Of a DNA stretch of 5,357 bases, positions 1 to 5,357 are shown in pieces. Location of the stretch: NCBI GenBank assembly GCA_934446485.1, contig CAKSEM010000107.1:1-5357 (forward strand). The letters are read 5' to 3'. Both the position numbers and the translations under genes were made by a program. Position 1 is the first letter of the stretch, and each line of letters starts with the position of its first letter. The stretch is from an uncultured Eubacteriales bacterium (GTDB taxonomy: Bacteria; Bacillota; Clostridia; Oscillospirales; CAG-272). The notes beneath the pieces are model-generated. The model saw nothing but the letters and a program-made list of their open reading frames with translations. It was not told where the DNA came from and did no database searches.

Positions 1-1
1 G

Positions 2-226
2 CAGAACGGACGCCCGGTATACAACAACTTCGGCGGCGGCGGCGGAACGGGACTCACGCTGTCACCGGTTGCATTCATCGTGATAGATGCAGAAGGTCAT
101 GCCGAACTGTTGAATGTCAATTTTCCCGCAGCACCTGAAGATACCGTCTCGCGTGTGATATCGTTGGTCGAGCGCTCACCTGAGTTGATTGAGCGTCTGC
201 GCGGCATTTTTTCAAAAAAAGAGTAA
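2..226 (+). CDS. gerW: GerW/YtfJ family sporulation protein, C-terminal part (5' end outside window)
   Basis: Only the last 74 codons are present; the reading frame begins at base 2 and stops at TAA 224-226. The visible part has a glycine-rich run (FGGGGGTG), then LTLSPVAFIVID, a stretch around HAELLNVNF, and a charged C-terminal helix ending in FSKKE. A Gly-rich loop followed by a T/SPxAFxVV-type strand is the signature of the YtfJ/GerW family. In Bacillus this is a forespore-made protein needed for normal spore germination; its biochemical activity is not known. Neighbouring dacF and the pseudouridine synthase gene match the clostridial arrangement in which gerW sits near chromosome-segregation (scpA/scpB) and peptidoglycan genes, but those upstream genes are outside the window. 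The family call is from pattern recognition of a fragment, so moderately high rather than certain. Confidence 0.85.
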   Translation, partial: QNGRPVYNNFGGGGGTGLTLSPVAFIVIDAEGHAELLNVNFPAAPEDTVSRVISLVERSPELIERLRGIFSKKE

Positions 227-265
227 TTCTCCCGTTATACCCTCAAAAAATCAGTCGGTACAGCA

Positions 266-294
266 GTATATGAGTCGTGCTCCGTCAGATACTA
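266..294 (+). promoter_or_regulatory. Possible sigma-G-type (forespore) promoter for dacF
   Basis: GTATA at 266-270 and GATACTA at 288-294 are separated by 17 bp. As I recall the Bacillus sigma-G consensus (GHATR, about 17-18 bp, CATNHTA), the -35 matches fully and the -10 matches at six of seven positions (first base G instead of C). A start near base 301 would give a leader of roughly 30 nt ending in the dacF ribosome binding site. No good housekeeping (TTGACA/TATAAT) promoter is visible in the same gap. A forespore promoter would suit dacF, whose Bacillus counterpart is forespore-expressed. This is consensus matching by eye and could be chance. Confidence 0.35.
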
Positions 295-332
295 AATCCG
301 CAACGATTGATACATTGTGAGGTTTTATAAAT

Positions 333-1481
333 ATGACACAGCAATCTTCTTGGAGCATGAGGGGTGTTGCGCTCGCTGCGGCACTGACGCTTGCCGTCGC
401 TGCGGTTACGGGACACAGAGTCGGCGCTGCCGCGGAGGCAGAGCCGTCCGTTTCCGCGCGCAGCGCGATCCTGATTGAAGCGGAGAGCGAAGAGCCTGTA
501 TTTGAGCAAAACGCCGACGAGCGACTGCCGATGGCAAGTACCACGAAGATCATGACAGGGCTTGTGGCGCTTTCGACGGTTCCGCAGGACAGAGTGGTAG
601 AGGTGTCGCCTGAGGCGGTCGGTGTCGAAGGTTCGTCGATATATCTGACGGCAGGCGAGAGCATATCGATGCATGACCTCGTCTGCGCCATGATGCTCGA
701 GAGCGCCAACGATGCCGCCGCTGCGATAGCTTATGAGGTTGCGGGGGGAATTGACGAATTTGCCGCTATGATGAACGAGCGAGCACGTGAGCTTGGGCTG
801 TCGGATACGCATTTTGCAAATCCGCACGGGCTTGATTCACCCGATCACTATACGACTGCACGCGATCTTGCGCGCCTTGCCGCAGCGGCGCTCAGAGTGC
901 CTGCTTTTGCGGAGATCGTATCGACTTACAAAATGAATATCGACCGCGACGGTGAGATTCGCGTGCTGCTTAACCACAATCGACTCCTTCGCTCATACGA
1001 TTCTGCCATAGGCGTTAAGACCGGATTTACAAAAAAGAGCGGAAGATGTCTTGTTTCTGCAGCGGAACGGGATGGGATCACGATGATTGCCGTGACGCTC
1101 AATGCACCGGACGACTGGCGTGACCATCAGTCGATGCTCGACTACGGCTTTTCACAGTATGAGCGGGTAACGGTCGCGCAGCCGCGTGAGGTTTTTACAG
1201 ATCTTCCGCTGATCGGCGGTGTGTCGCCGACTGTGCGTTGTTCAAACGCAGATTCGGCTTCTGTTGTCTTGCCGACGGGTGCCAAGGTCACGTGCCGTAT
1301 TGAGGCGGCGAGGTATGCTCCCGCACCCGTGCGTGCCGGAGACGCGCTTGCCAAGGCGGTATTTGTGAGCGGCAGAAAAGTGGTTGCCGAGCTTCCGCTT
1401 TACGCTGAGCACGACGTTCTGCTGCGCGACGATAAACCGACATTTTTCGAGCGCCTCATAGAATTCATATGGGGCAACTAA
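333..1481 (+). CDS. dacF: D-alanyl-D-alanine carboxypeptidase (DacF/PBP5-type, peptidase S11)
   Basis: A 382-residue low-molecular-weight penicillin-binding protein that removes the terminal D-Ala from peptidoglycan stem peptides outside the membrane, limiting cross-linking. Residues 1-36 look like a signal peptide: Arg10, an Ala/Leu/Val core at 11-26, and Ala-rich cleavage candidates near 32-36. The three active-site motifs are present and correctly spaced: STTK (Ser69 nucleophile, Lys72), SAN (124-126) and KTG (229-231). FANPHGLD at 161-168 is typical of the family. Residues about 277-360 fit the PBP5 C-terminal beta domain. The protein ends in a short aromatic, probably amphipathic segment (371-382, FFERLIEFIWGN), a plausible membrane anchor. 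ATG 333 is preferred because GTGAGG at 317-322 precedes it; the in-frame ATG at 357 has GGAG only one base upstream. The neighbour gerW suggests a sporulation role (DacF) over a vegetative one (DacA/DacB), but the sequence alone does not settle which paralogue this is. Confidence 0.93.
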   Translation: MTQQSSWSMRGVALAAALTLAVAAVTGHRVGAAAEAEPSVSARSAILIEAESEEPVFEQNADERLPMASTTKIMTGLVALSTVPQDRVVEVSPEAVGVEGSSIYLTAGESISMHDLVCAMMLESANDAAAAIAYEVAGGIDEFAAMMNERARELGLSDTHFANPHGLDSPDHYTTARDLARLAAAALRVPAFAEIVSTYKMNIDRDGEIRVLLNHNRLLRSYDSAIGVKTGFTKKSGRCLVSAAERDGITMIAVTLNAPDDWRDHQSMLDYGFSQYERVTVAQPREVFTDLPLIGGVSPTVRCSNADSASVVLPTGAKVTCRIEAARYAPAPVRAGDALAKAVFVSGRKVVAELPLYAEHDVLLRDDKPTFFERLIEFIWGN

Positions 1482-1491
1482 GGGATTTATC

Positions 1492-2211
1492 ATGAGTGAG
1501 ATCAGACTGCAAAAATATTTTACAGATTGCGGAGTGATGTCGCGCCGCGCCGCCGAGGCTGAAATCGCCCGCGGCGCGGTGCGCGTCAACGGAGAGATTG
1601 CGAAGATCGGATGTAAGATCGATCCGGAGCGCGATCTCGTTTTGTACCGCGGGCGTCCCGTCAAGCCGAAGCAAGGTTCTGACGGTACATACATCCTTCT
1701 CAACAAGCCGATCGGATATGTTACAACTACGTCTGATGAGTCGGGACGCCGCACAGTTATCGATCTTCTTCACGGAGTTGATGTGCGTGTGTACCCGGTG
1801 GGACGGCTGGATATGTACTCCGACGGACTTCTCATTCTGACTGACGACGGAGATTTGACATGCCGCCTGACGCATCCGTCACACGGGCTCAAAAAAACGT
1901 ATATTGCACATATTGCCGGAGAGCTGACTGAACTTGATGCCGACCGTCTTGCCGAACCGTTTGAGATCGACGGCTACATGATACGCCGTCCGGAGGTAAG
2001 ACTGCTCGGAACGGAGGGCGGCGCCTCAACGGTCGAGTTTGTTCTTGCCGAGGGCAGAAATCGGCAGATCAGGAGGATGTGCGAGCGTGCGGGATACAAG
2101 ATCACACGCCTTACGCGCACCAAGATCGGTGATATTGCCGTCGGAGAACTTCCGCTCGGACACTGGAGATATCTGAGTTATGATGAGGTGTCGTACCTCA
2201 GAAGTGTGTAA
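1492..2211 (+). CDS. rluB: Pseudouridine synthase, RsuA/RluB/E/F family
   Basis: A 239-residue enzyme that isomerises uridine to pseudouridine in rRNA. Residues 3-50 form an S4 RNA-binding domain (LQKYFTDCGVMSRRAAE, then VRVNGEIAKIG). The catalytic domain follows: LLNKPIGYVTT at 69-79, the GRLD motif at 104-107 with Asp107 as the expected catalytic aspartate, GLLILTDDGDL at 112-122, KKTY at 134-137, and EGRNRQIRRM at 187-196, the conserved C-terminal motif. Length is normal for the family. It starts 10 bp after dacF with AAGGGA (1480-1485) as ribosome binding site overlapping the dacF stop, so co-transcription is likely. Firmicute members in this position are usually called RluB (23S rRNA, near position 2605 in E. 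coli numbering), but RsuA (16S) or RluF-like specificity cannot be excluded from the sequence. Confidence 0.92.
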   Translation: MSEIRLQKYFTDCGVMSRRAAEAEIARGAVRVNGEIAKIGCKIDPERDLVLYRGRPVKPKQGSDGTYILLNKPIGYVTTTSDESGRRTVIDLLHGVDVRVYPVGRLDMYSDGLLILTDDGDLTCRLTHPSHGLKKTYIAHIAGELTELDADRLAEPFEIDGYMIRRPEVRLLGTEGGASTVEFVLAEGRNRQIRRMCERAGYKITRLTRTKIGDIAVGELPLGHWRYLSYDEVSYLRSV

Positions 2212-2229
2212 ATTGGAGGAGAAGTATTT

Positions 2230-2859
2230 ATGCTTGCTGTAAAACCCATACCCGATGCTGCGTTGTCGCGCGAGCTGTGTGAGATGTGCGGGGTCGGGTA
2301 CGATCCTGCGGCGTTTCTCTATATGGCTTCCGATGTTGAGCCGGATCTGTCGCGAATCAACCGTGTTATAGGAATATGCACATTCGTTATCAGCGGCGAC
2401 CGCCGTGAGATCGTAAGCATAGCTCAGTCTCCCGGAGTTGATGATATCGAGGCTATGATCATAATGGTGCGTGCGGTCATGAACTTCATGTACCGCTGTG
2501 AGGTTGAGCGCGTTACGCTTTCCGACAGTGCCGCTTCAGACGGTATGGCTGAACGTCTGGGTTTTACACTTCACGACGGACGTTACTCAATAGATCTTAA
2601 CGAATTCTATAAGGCGCCGTGCAAATTCGGCGATGGAAGCGTCAGCGAGATTCAACACGGCGGATTATACGGCGCAGCACGGCGGCGCGCGCAGCGCGTT
2701 TATCGGCTGCCGGAACGACGGTCCACGGTGCATACTGTGTATCGGTGCGGCGAAGCATGTCTTCGGCGGCGGCATCGTATTCACGGCGTTTCAGCCGTCC
2801 GCGCCAATCGTCTTCGGTCAGCTTGTATCTGCGTGAAGGGTCGGACATACGTCGCATAA
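2230..2859 (+). CDS. Uncharacterised GNAT-like protein with an aberrant C-terminal extension
   Basis: A 209-codon frame with a strong ribosome binding site (TGGAGGAGA, 2214-2222), 18 bp after the pseudouridine synthase gene. Residues 1-133 look like a genuine folded protein: MLAVKPIPD start, a strand at 46-55 (RVIGICTFVI), a helix at about 70-90 (DDIEAMIIMVRAVMNFMYRC), a strand VERVTL (92-97), AERLGF (107-112) and a final strand into DLNEFYKAPC (122-131). Helix, strand, then 'RLGF' is the usual end of a GNAT acetyltransferase fold, but the acetyl-CoA pyrophosphate motif (Q/RxxGxG/A) is not visible, so catalysis is doubtful. I recall similar unnamed small proteins in Clostridia ending close to this Cys. 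Residues 134-209 are different: Arg-rich (16 of 76), without domain character, and almost entirely antisense to the 3' end of ppk2. The annotated end (TAA 2857-2859) is therefore literal; the original stop may have been near 2630. Function unknown. Confidence 0.7.
   Translation: MLAVKPIPDAALSRELCEMCGVGYDPAAFLYMASDVEPDLSRINRVIGICTFVISGDRREIVSIAQSPGVDDIEAMIIMVRAVMNFMYRCEVERVTLSDSAASDGMAERLGFTLHDGRYSIDLNEFYKAPCKFGDGSVSEIQHGGLYGAARRRAQRVYRLPERRSTVHTVYRCGEACLRRRHRIHGVSAVRANRLRSACICVKGRTYVA
2642..2859. other. 218-bp tail-to-tail overlap between the GNAT-like frame and ppk2
   Basis: The + strand GNAT-like frame stops at 2857-2859, whereas the - strand ppk2 stops at 2642-2644 (TGA on the minus strand), so their 3' ends overlap by 218 bp. 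There is no intergenic space and no convincing terminator for either gene. Of the two reading frames, the ppk2 one is clearly the conserved one here, because the overlap encodes recognisable PPK2 motifs (lid region and the APWTVV segment). The overlap has two likely readings: the GNAT-like gene lost its stop, or the junction was created by a rearrangement. Confidence 0.8.
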
Positions 2860-3337
2860 AACGCTCAAGCTGTACTTCCGGAGGAATGTCCAGCCAGAAT
2901 TTTTCGATAACGGCACCGTTTGACGTAAGGAATTCTTCAAATGCGCACATCTCGCCGTATGCACGCTCCCAATCGGATCTGCTGCACAACTCTTCCACAC
3001 GTTCTACGAGTACTCTGCCGTACCAGCTTCGGTCAAAGACCGCAGCACTTCCTGTCGGGGGAATATCGCGCCAGAATCGGTAGAGATAATTGTACGTAAG
3101 CTCTTCGGCAGTCGGTGCACCGGTGTGAACGATTCGTATGTGTGACGGATCGGCACGCTTTGCAATACATTTGGCACACCCGCTCTTTCCCGCAGCGTCA
3201 AGCCCCTCAAGAACGATAATCAGAGATTTTCCGCGTTCTTCCAAGCCTTCGATCATGAGAGCTGTGCTGCATGACAGCTCGCGGAGGTCATCTTTAGTGA
3301 TGCCGGATCTGTTTTCCGATAATGTTACCTGTGACAT
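2642..3337 (-). CDS. Polyphosphate kinase 2 (PPK2) family protein
   Basis: A 231-residue cytoplasmic phosphotransferase of the P-loop PPK2 family, which moves phosphate between polyphosphate and nucleoside mono- or diphosphates. Motifs in order: Walker A GLDAAGKS (45-52, Lys51), HTGAPTAEEL (71-80), NYLYRFW (83-89), the Walker B-like FDRSWYGRVLVERV (101-114), KFWLDIPPEVQLERF (146-160), the lid region RRYKLTEDDW (169-178), EDMLRRT (192-198), APWTVVPA (203-210) and DKRAAR (212-217). It is at the short end for a single-domain PPK2, but no core motif is missing. Start 3337 is chosen because GGAGGAA lies five bases upstream; the frame stays open to 3811, but that part is antisense to recG. Class (I to III; AMP or ADP acceptor) cannot be told by eye. 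It is the only minus-strand gene in the window, convergent with the GNAT-like gene and divergent from recG. Confidence 0.93.
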   Translation of the reverse strand: MSQVTLSENRSGITKDDLRELSCSTALMIEGLEERGKSLIIVLEGLDAAGKSGCAKCIAKRADPSHIRIVHTGAPTAEELTYNYLYRFWRDIPPTGSAAVFDRSWYGRVLVERVEELCSRSDWERAYGEMCAFEEFLTSNGAVIEKFWLDIPPEVQLERFMRRMSDPSRRYKLTEDDWRGRLKRREYDAAAEDMLRRTDTQYAPWTVVPAADKRAARAAVLRRIIRRVESR

Positions 3338-3340
3338 AAA

Positions 3341-3347
3341 TTCCTCC
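3341..3347 (-). promoter_or_regulatory. Ribosome binding site fixing the ppk2 start
   Basis: On the minus strand this reads GGAGGAA, followed after a few bases by ATG (3337-3335). The next upstream in-frame ATG (3382) lacks a comparable site, so the protein is taken to begin MSQVTLSENR. Confidence 0.85.
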
Positions 3348-3379
3348 GATTCAACGGGAGATTTTCGAAAACGTTCGTA

Positions 3380-3418
3380 CATGAATATTATTTCCGTGCT
3401 CGGACGTAAAAATTCATG
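3380..3418. repeat. Imperfect inverted repeat / possible stem-loop in the divergent intergenic region
   Basis: CATGAAT (3380-3386) and ATTCATG (3412-3418) are perfect 7-bp inverted arms. Inside them, TCCG (3393-3396) and CGGA (3401-3404) form a further 4-bp stem around the tetraloop TGCT, so the whole 39-bp segment can fold with internal mismatches. It lies between ppk2 and recG. It is not followed by a T-run on either strand and so does not look like a terminator. A 7-bp repeat in a region this short is expected by chance about every second time, so function is unproven. Confidence 0.3.
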
Positions 3419-3431
3419 AGACAACATATTG

Positions 3432-3442
3432 ATGCGTCGCAT
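3432..3442. repeat. Short palindrome upstream of recG (ATGCG-T-CGCAT)
   Basis: This is a perfect 5+1+5 bp inverted repeat located 30 bp before the recG start codon and about 95 bp from the ppk2 start. Its position would suit an operator or a small 5'-leader hairpin for recG. It matches no operator that I recognise, and a repeat this short can arise by chance. Confidence 0.25.
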
Positions 3443-3457
3443 AGTAATTGCGATTAT

Positions 3458-3466
3458 GGGGGGTGA
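3458..3466 (+). promoter_or_regulatory. Ribosome binding site fixing the GTG start of recG
   Basis: GGGGGGTGA aligns with the anti-Shine-Dalgarno sequence, with G in place of A at two positions. Its TGA (3464-3466) is also an in-frame stop for recG, so the frame cannot begin further upstream. GTG at 3473-3475 is the first possible start, at a normal distance, and the next in-frame ATG lies about 70 codons inside the protein. Confidence 0.85.
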
Positions 3467-3472
3467 AATACC

Positions 3473-5357
3473 GTGAAGAACAGCGAACGGTCGGTATCGG
3501 AGCTTCGGAACATCGGAGAGACGCGCCGCAAGGCGTTTTCGCGGCTCGGAATATACACTGTGGGAGATGTGCTGAATCATTATCCGCGCGCATATCAGAA
3601 CCGCGGAGCTGTTCTGAGCATAGCCGAGGTGAAGGAACGTCTTGCCGCCGGCGATGACGGTCCGTTTCCGATAATAGCTACAGTTATGGCAGAACCGGTC
3701 GTCCATAACATACGGCGCGGAATGACGCTCATAAAACTCGGTGTCTTCGACGAAACAGGCTCGTGTTCCGTGACGTTTTTTAACCAGAAATTCGTAAAAA
3801 ATCAGCTGCATTGCGGCGCTTCGTTCAGATTTTGGGGACGCTTCCGTTTATCCCGCAGCAGGCTTGAATTGACGTCTCCGATCTTTGAGCCGTACGTTGA
3901 AGGCGCAAAGCCGCTGCCGCCGTTCTGTCCCGTGTATCCGCTGACGAGCGGACTTACTCAAAAAATCGTGTATCAGGCAGTCACGGAGGCTATGGCGCTC
4001 GTTCTCCCCGAAACCGAGGACCCTCTGCCGCGAGGAATTCTCGAAAAGTATTCACTTCCGACGCGTGCGTTCGCTTTGAGGAACATACACTTTCCGGAAT
4101 CCGAGGATGATTTGAATTCCGCAAAGCGGAGGCTCATTTTTGATGAGCTGTTTACCGCTTCAGTCGCCCTCGCAGCTACCGGCGGACGAAGGCGAACGGT
4201 TTCACAGGCTGTGATGTTCGACACTGATACGTCGCCGTTTACAGCATCTCTGCCATACCGTCTGACCGGGGCACAGGAGCGGTCGCTTTCGGAAATCGTA
4301 GCCGATATGGCATCGCCGTATGCCATGAACCGTATGTTGACCGGAGACGTAGGCTCGGGAAAGACTGCCGTTGCGGCTGCCGCAGCGTTCGTTTCACTAA
4401 AAAACGGATATGACTGTCTGTTCATGGTGCCGACTGAGATTCTCGCTGTGCAGCACTATAACGATATTTCGCGCTTTTTTGAGAGGTGCGGCATCGGGTG
4501 TGTGTATCTGCTGACGGGCAGTACACAGACTGCGGTGCGGCGTGAGATCATTTCCGCTCTTGCGTCGGATGATGAGCCGACGCTCGTAATAGGTACCCAT
4601 GCGCTTCTGTCCGACGATATAAAGCCATCATCTCTCGGGCTCGTTATTATAGATGAGCAGCACAGATTCGGCGCAATGCAGCGCGCGACTCTTGCAGACA
4701 AATCCTGCGGGATCAATACGCTTGTAATGAGTGCGACGCCGATTCCGCGCACACTTTCACTTATAATGTTCGGCTCGCTCGACATTTCCAGAATTGACGA
4801 ACTTCCTGCGGGACGTCAGCCGATCGATACGTTCGTTGTAAATGACAGCTACAGAGTGCGTCTTCAAGCCTTCATCCGACGGCAGGTCAGCGAAGGGCAT
4901 CAGATTTATATCGTTTGTCCCGCTATCGAAGAAACACGCAAGGAACGTGCTCCTGAGAGCCTTGAAGAGGCATATGACATCGCACTGTTCGACACACCCG
5001 AGGAAGATGCAATACCGTTAAAGAACGTATCGGATTATTCTGAGGAGCTTCGTGCGGCATTGCCTGAGTGCCGTGTGGCGGTCGTTCACGGAAAGATGAG
5101 ATCATCGGAACGTGAGGCAATAATGGGAGAATTCTGCCGCGGAGAGGTAGATATAATAGTCTCGACTACTGTGATCGAGGTCGGCGTAAATGTACCGAAT
5201 GCAACGCTTATGATCGTTGAAAACGCCGAGCGTTTCGGGCTTTCACAGCTCCATCAGCTTCGCGGCCGTGTCGGACGCGGAACTGCAAAATCGTACTTCA
5301 TCCTCGTTTCCGATGCACGAGATGACCGAGCTGCAAGGCGGCTGTCCACTATCAAGC
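3473..5357 (+). CDS. recG: ATP-dependent DNA helicase RecG (3' end outside window)
   Basis: RecG remodels stalled replication forks, R-loops and recombination intermediates, driving branch migration with ATP. The 628 complete codons here begin at GTG; bacterial RecG is usually about 680-700 residues, so roughly 50-70 C-terminal residues are missing. The N-terminus has the expected opening (VSELRNIGETRRKAFSRLGI, YPRAYQNR), and an OB-fold wedge follows at about 60-150 (VTFFNQKF, FRFWGRF). Helicase motifs in order: Walker A GDVGSGKT (291-298, Lys297), PTEILAVQH, IGTHALL, DEQH (394-397), SATPIPRT (420-427), VVHGKM (537-542), STTVIEVGVNVPNA, and QLRGRVGRG (595-603). The family-specific ENAERFGLSQLHQL segment is intact. 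Between C482 and H539 there is an acidic stretch that looks about 20 residues longer than in E. coli RecG. It is divergent from ppk2. Its GTG start means that a search restricted to ATG starts would miss it. Confidence 0.97.
   Translation, partial: MKNSERSVSELRNIGETRRKAFSRLGIYTVGDVLNHYPRAYQNRGAVLSIAEVKERLAAGDDGPFPIIATVMAEPVVHNIRRGMTLIKLGVFDETGSCSVTFFNQKFVKNQLHCGASFRFWGRFRLSRSRLELTSPIFEPYVEGAKPLPPFCPVYPLTSGLTQKIVYQAVTEAMALVLPETEDPLPRGILEKYSLPTRAFALRNIHFPESEDDLNSAKRRLIFDELFTASVALAATGGRRRTVSQAVMFDTDTSPFTASLPYRLTGAQERSLSEIVADMASPYAMNRMLTGDVGSGKTAVAAAAAFVSLKNGYDCLFMVPTEILAVQHYNDISRFFERCGIGCVYLLTGSTQTAVRREIISALASDDEPTLVIGTHALLSDDIKPSSLGLVIIDEQHRFGAMQRATLADKSCGINTLVMSATPIPRTLSLIMFGSLDISRIDELPAGRQPIDTFVVNDSYRVRLQAFIRRQVSEGHQIYIVCPAIEETRKERAPESLEEAYDIALFDTPEEDAIPLKNVSDYSEELRAALPECRVAVVHGKMRSSEREAIMGEFCRGEVDIIVSTTVIEVGVNVPNATLMIVENAERFGLSQLHQLRGRVGRGTAKSYFILVSDARDDRAARRLSTIK

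Noticed and set aside
31..48. GGC/GGA trinucleotide run at the left edge as a microsatellite
   Set aside because: It encodes the family-typical Gly-rich loop of GerW and is too short to call a repeat element.
251..827. Minus-strand open frames opposite the dacF 5' half
   Set aside because: They lie opposite the conserved STTK and SAN motifs of dacF and show no recognisable protein features.
2184..2200. Hairpin TGAGGT-GTCGT-ACCTCA at the 3' end of rluB
   Set aside because: It is a clean 6-bp stem but lies inside the coding sequence with no T-run after it, so it is not a credible terminator.
2615..2632. Hairpin CGCCG...CGGCG near the expected end of the GNAT-like domain
   Set aside because: A 5-bp stem with an 8-nt loop and no following T-run. 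It could have been a relic of a terminator, but nothing supports that.
2686..2702. GC stem CGCGC-GCA-GCGCG followed by TTTAT as a + strand terminator
   Set aside because: It has only five base pairs, a three-base loop and three T residues, and it sits inside the conserved ppk2 coding sequence, whose codons explain it.
2619..3083. Plus-strand open frames across the ppk2 gene
   Set aside because: They are Arg/Ser-rich, have no domain character and no ribosome binding site, and are shadows of the minus-strand PPK2 codons.
3366..3377. LexA/DinR-like box CGAA-N4-TTCG upstream of recG
   Set aside because: The SOS box of Firmicutes is CGAAC-N4-GTTCG. Here the half sites are two bases too close and lack the inner C and G, so it does not qualify.
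3363..3391. Housekeeping promoter for recG (TATTAT at 3386-3391)
   Set aside because: The -10-like box is fair, but the best -35 at proper spacing (TTTCGA) matches only three of six positions.
3338..3811. Upstream extension of the ppk2 frame on the minus strand
   Set aside because: The frame is open, but beyond 3337 it crosses the intergenic region and then lies antisense to the recG N-terminus. PPK2 similarity begins inside the MSQV start, which has a strong ribosome binding site.
3973..5120. Minus-strand open frames within recG
   Set aside because: They run antisense to clearly conserved helicase motifs, with low-complexity Ser/Ala/Arg composition and no ribosome binding sites.

Overview
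The window reads as ordinary chromosome from an endospore-forming anaerobic Firmicute, most likely a moderately GC-rich member of class Clostridia (Oscillospiraceae-like). The evidence is a GerW/YtfJ-type sporulation protein next to a DacF-type D-Ala-D-Ala carboxypeptidase, an RsuA/RluB-type pseudouridine synthase immediately downstream, strong Gram-positive Shine-Dalgarno sequences, and a RecG of the usual bacterial type. The lineage call is an inference from protein style and gene order, not from a search.

Layout. The 3' end of gerW enters from the left edge (2-226, +). A 106-bp gap holds a possible forespore sigma-G-type promoter, followed by dacF (333-1481, +), the pseudouridine synthase gene (1492-2211, +; 10-bp gap) and a small uncharacterised GNAT-like gene (2230-2859, +; 18-bp gap). 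The last three are spaced like one transcription unit. On the opposite strand lies a polyphosphate kinase 2 (PPK2) family gene (3337-2642, -), whose 3' end overlaps the GNAT-like reading frame tail to tail by 218 bp. A 135-bp divergent intergenic region (3338-3472) with small inverted repeats separates it from recG (3473 to beyond the right edge, +), which starts at GTG.

How the genes fit together. gerW and dacF belong to spore formation and germination or cortex peptidoglycan. The pseudouridine synthase acts on rRNA, and RecG on stalled forks and recombination intermediates. PPK2 moves phosphate between polyphosphate and nucleotides and is the only gene on the minus strand, so it looks like an addition to an otherwise co-directional run. 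The most noteworthy irregularity is that the GNAT-like gene has no stop codon where its recognisable domain ends and instead reads about 76 codons, nearly all of them antisense to the ppk2 3' end. I see no CRISPR array, insertion sequence, tRNA, rRNA or riboswitch, and no convincing evidence of a previously undescribed system.
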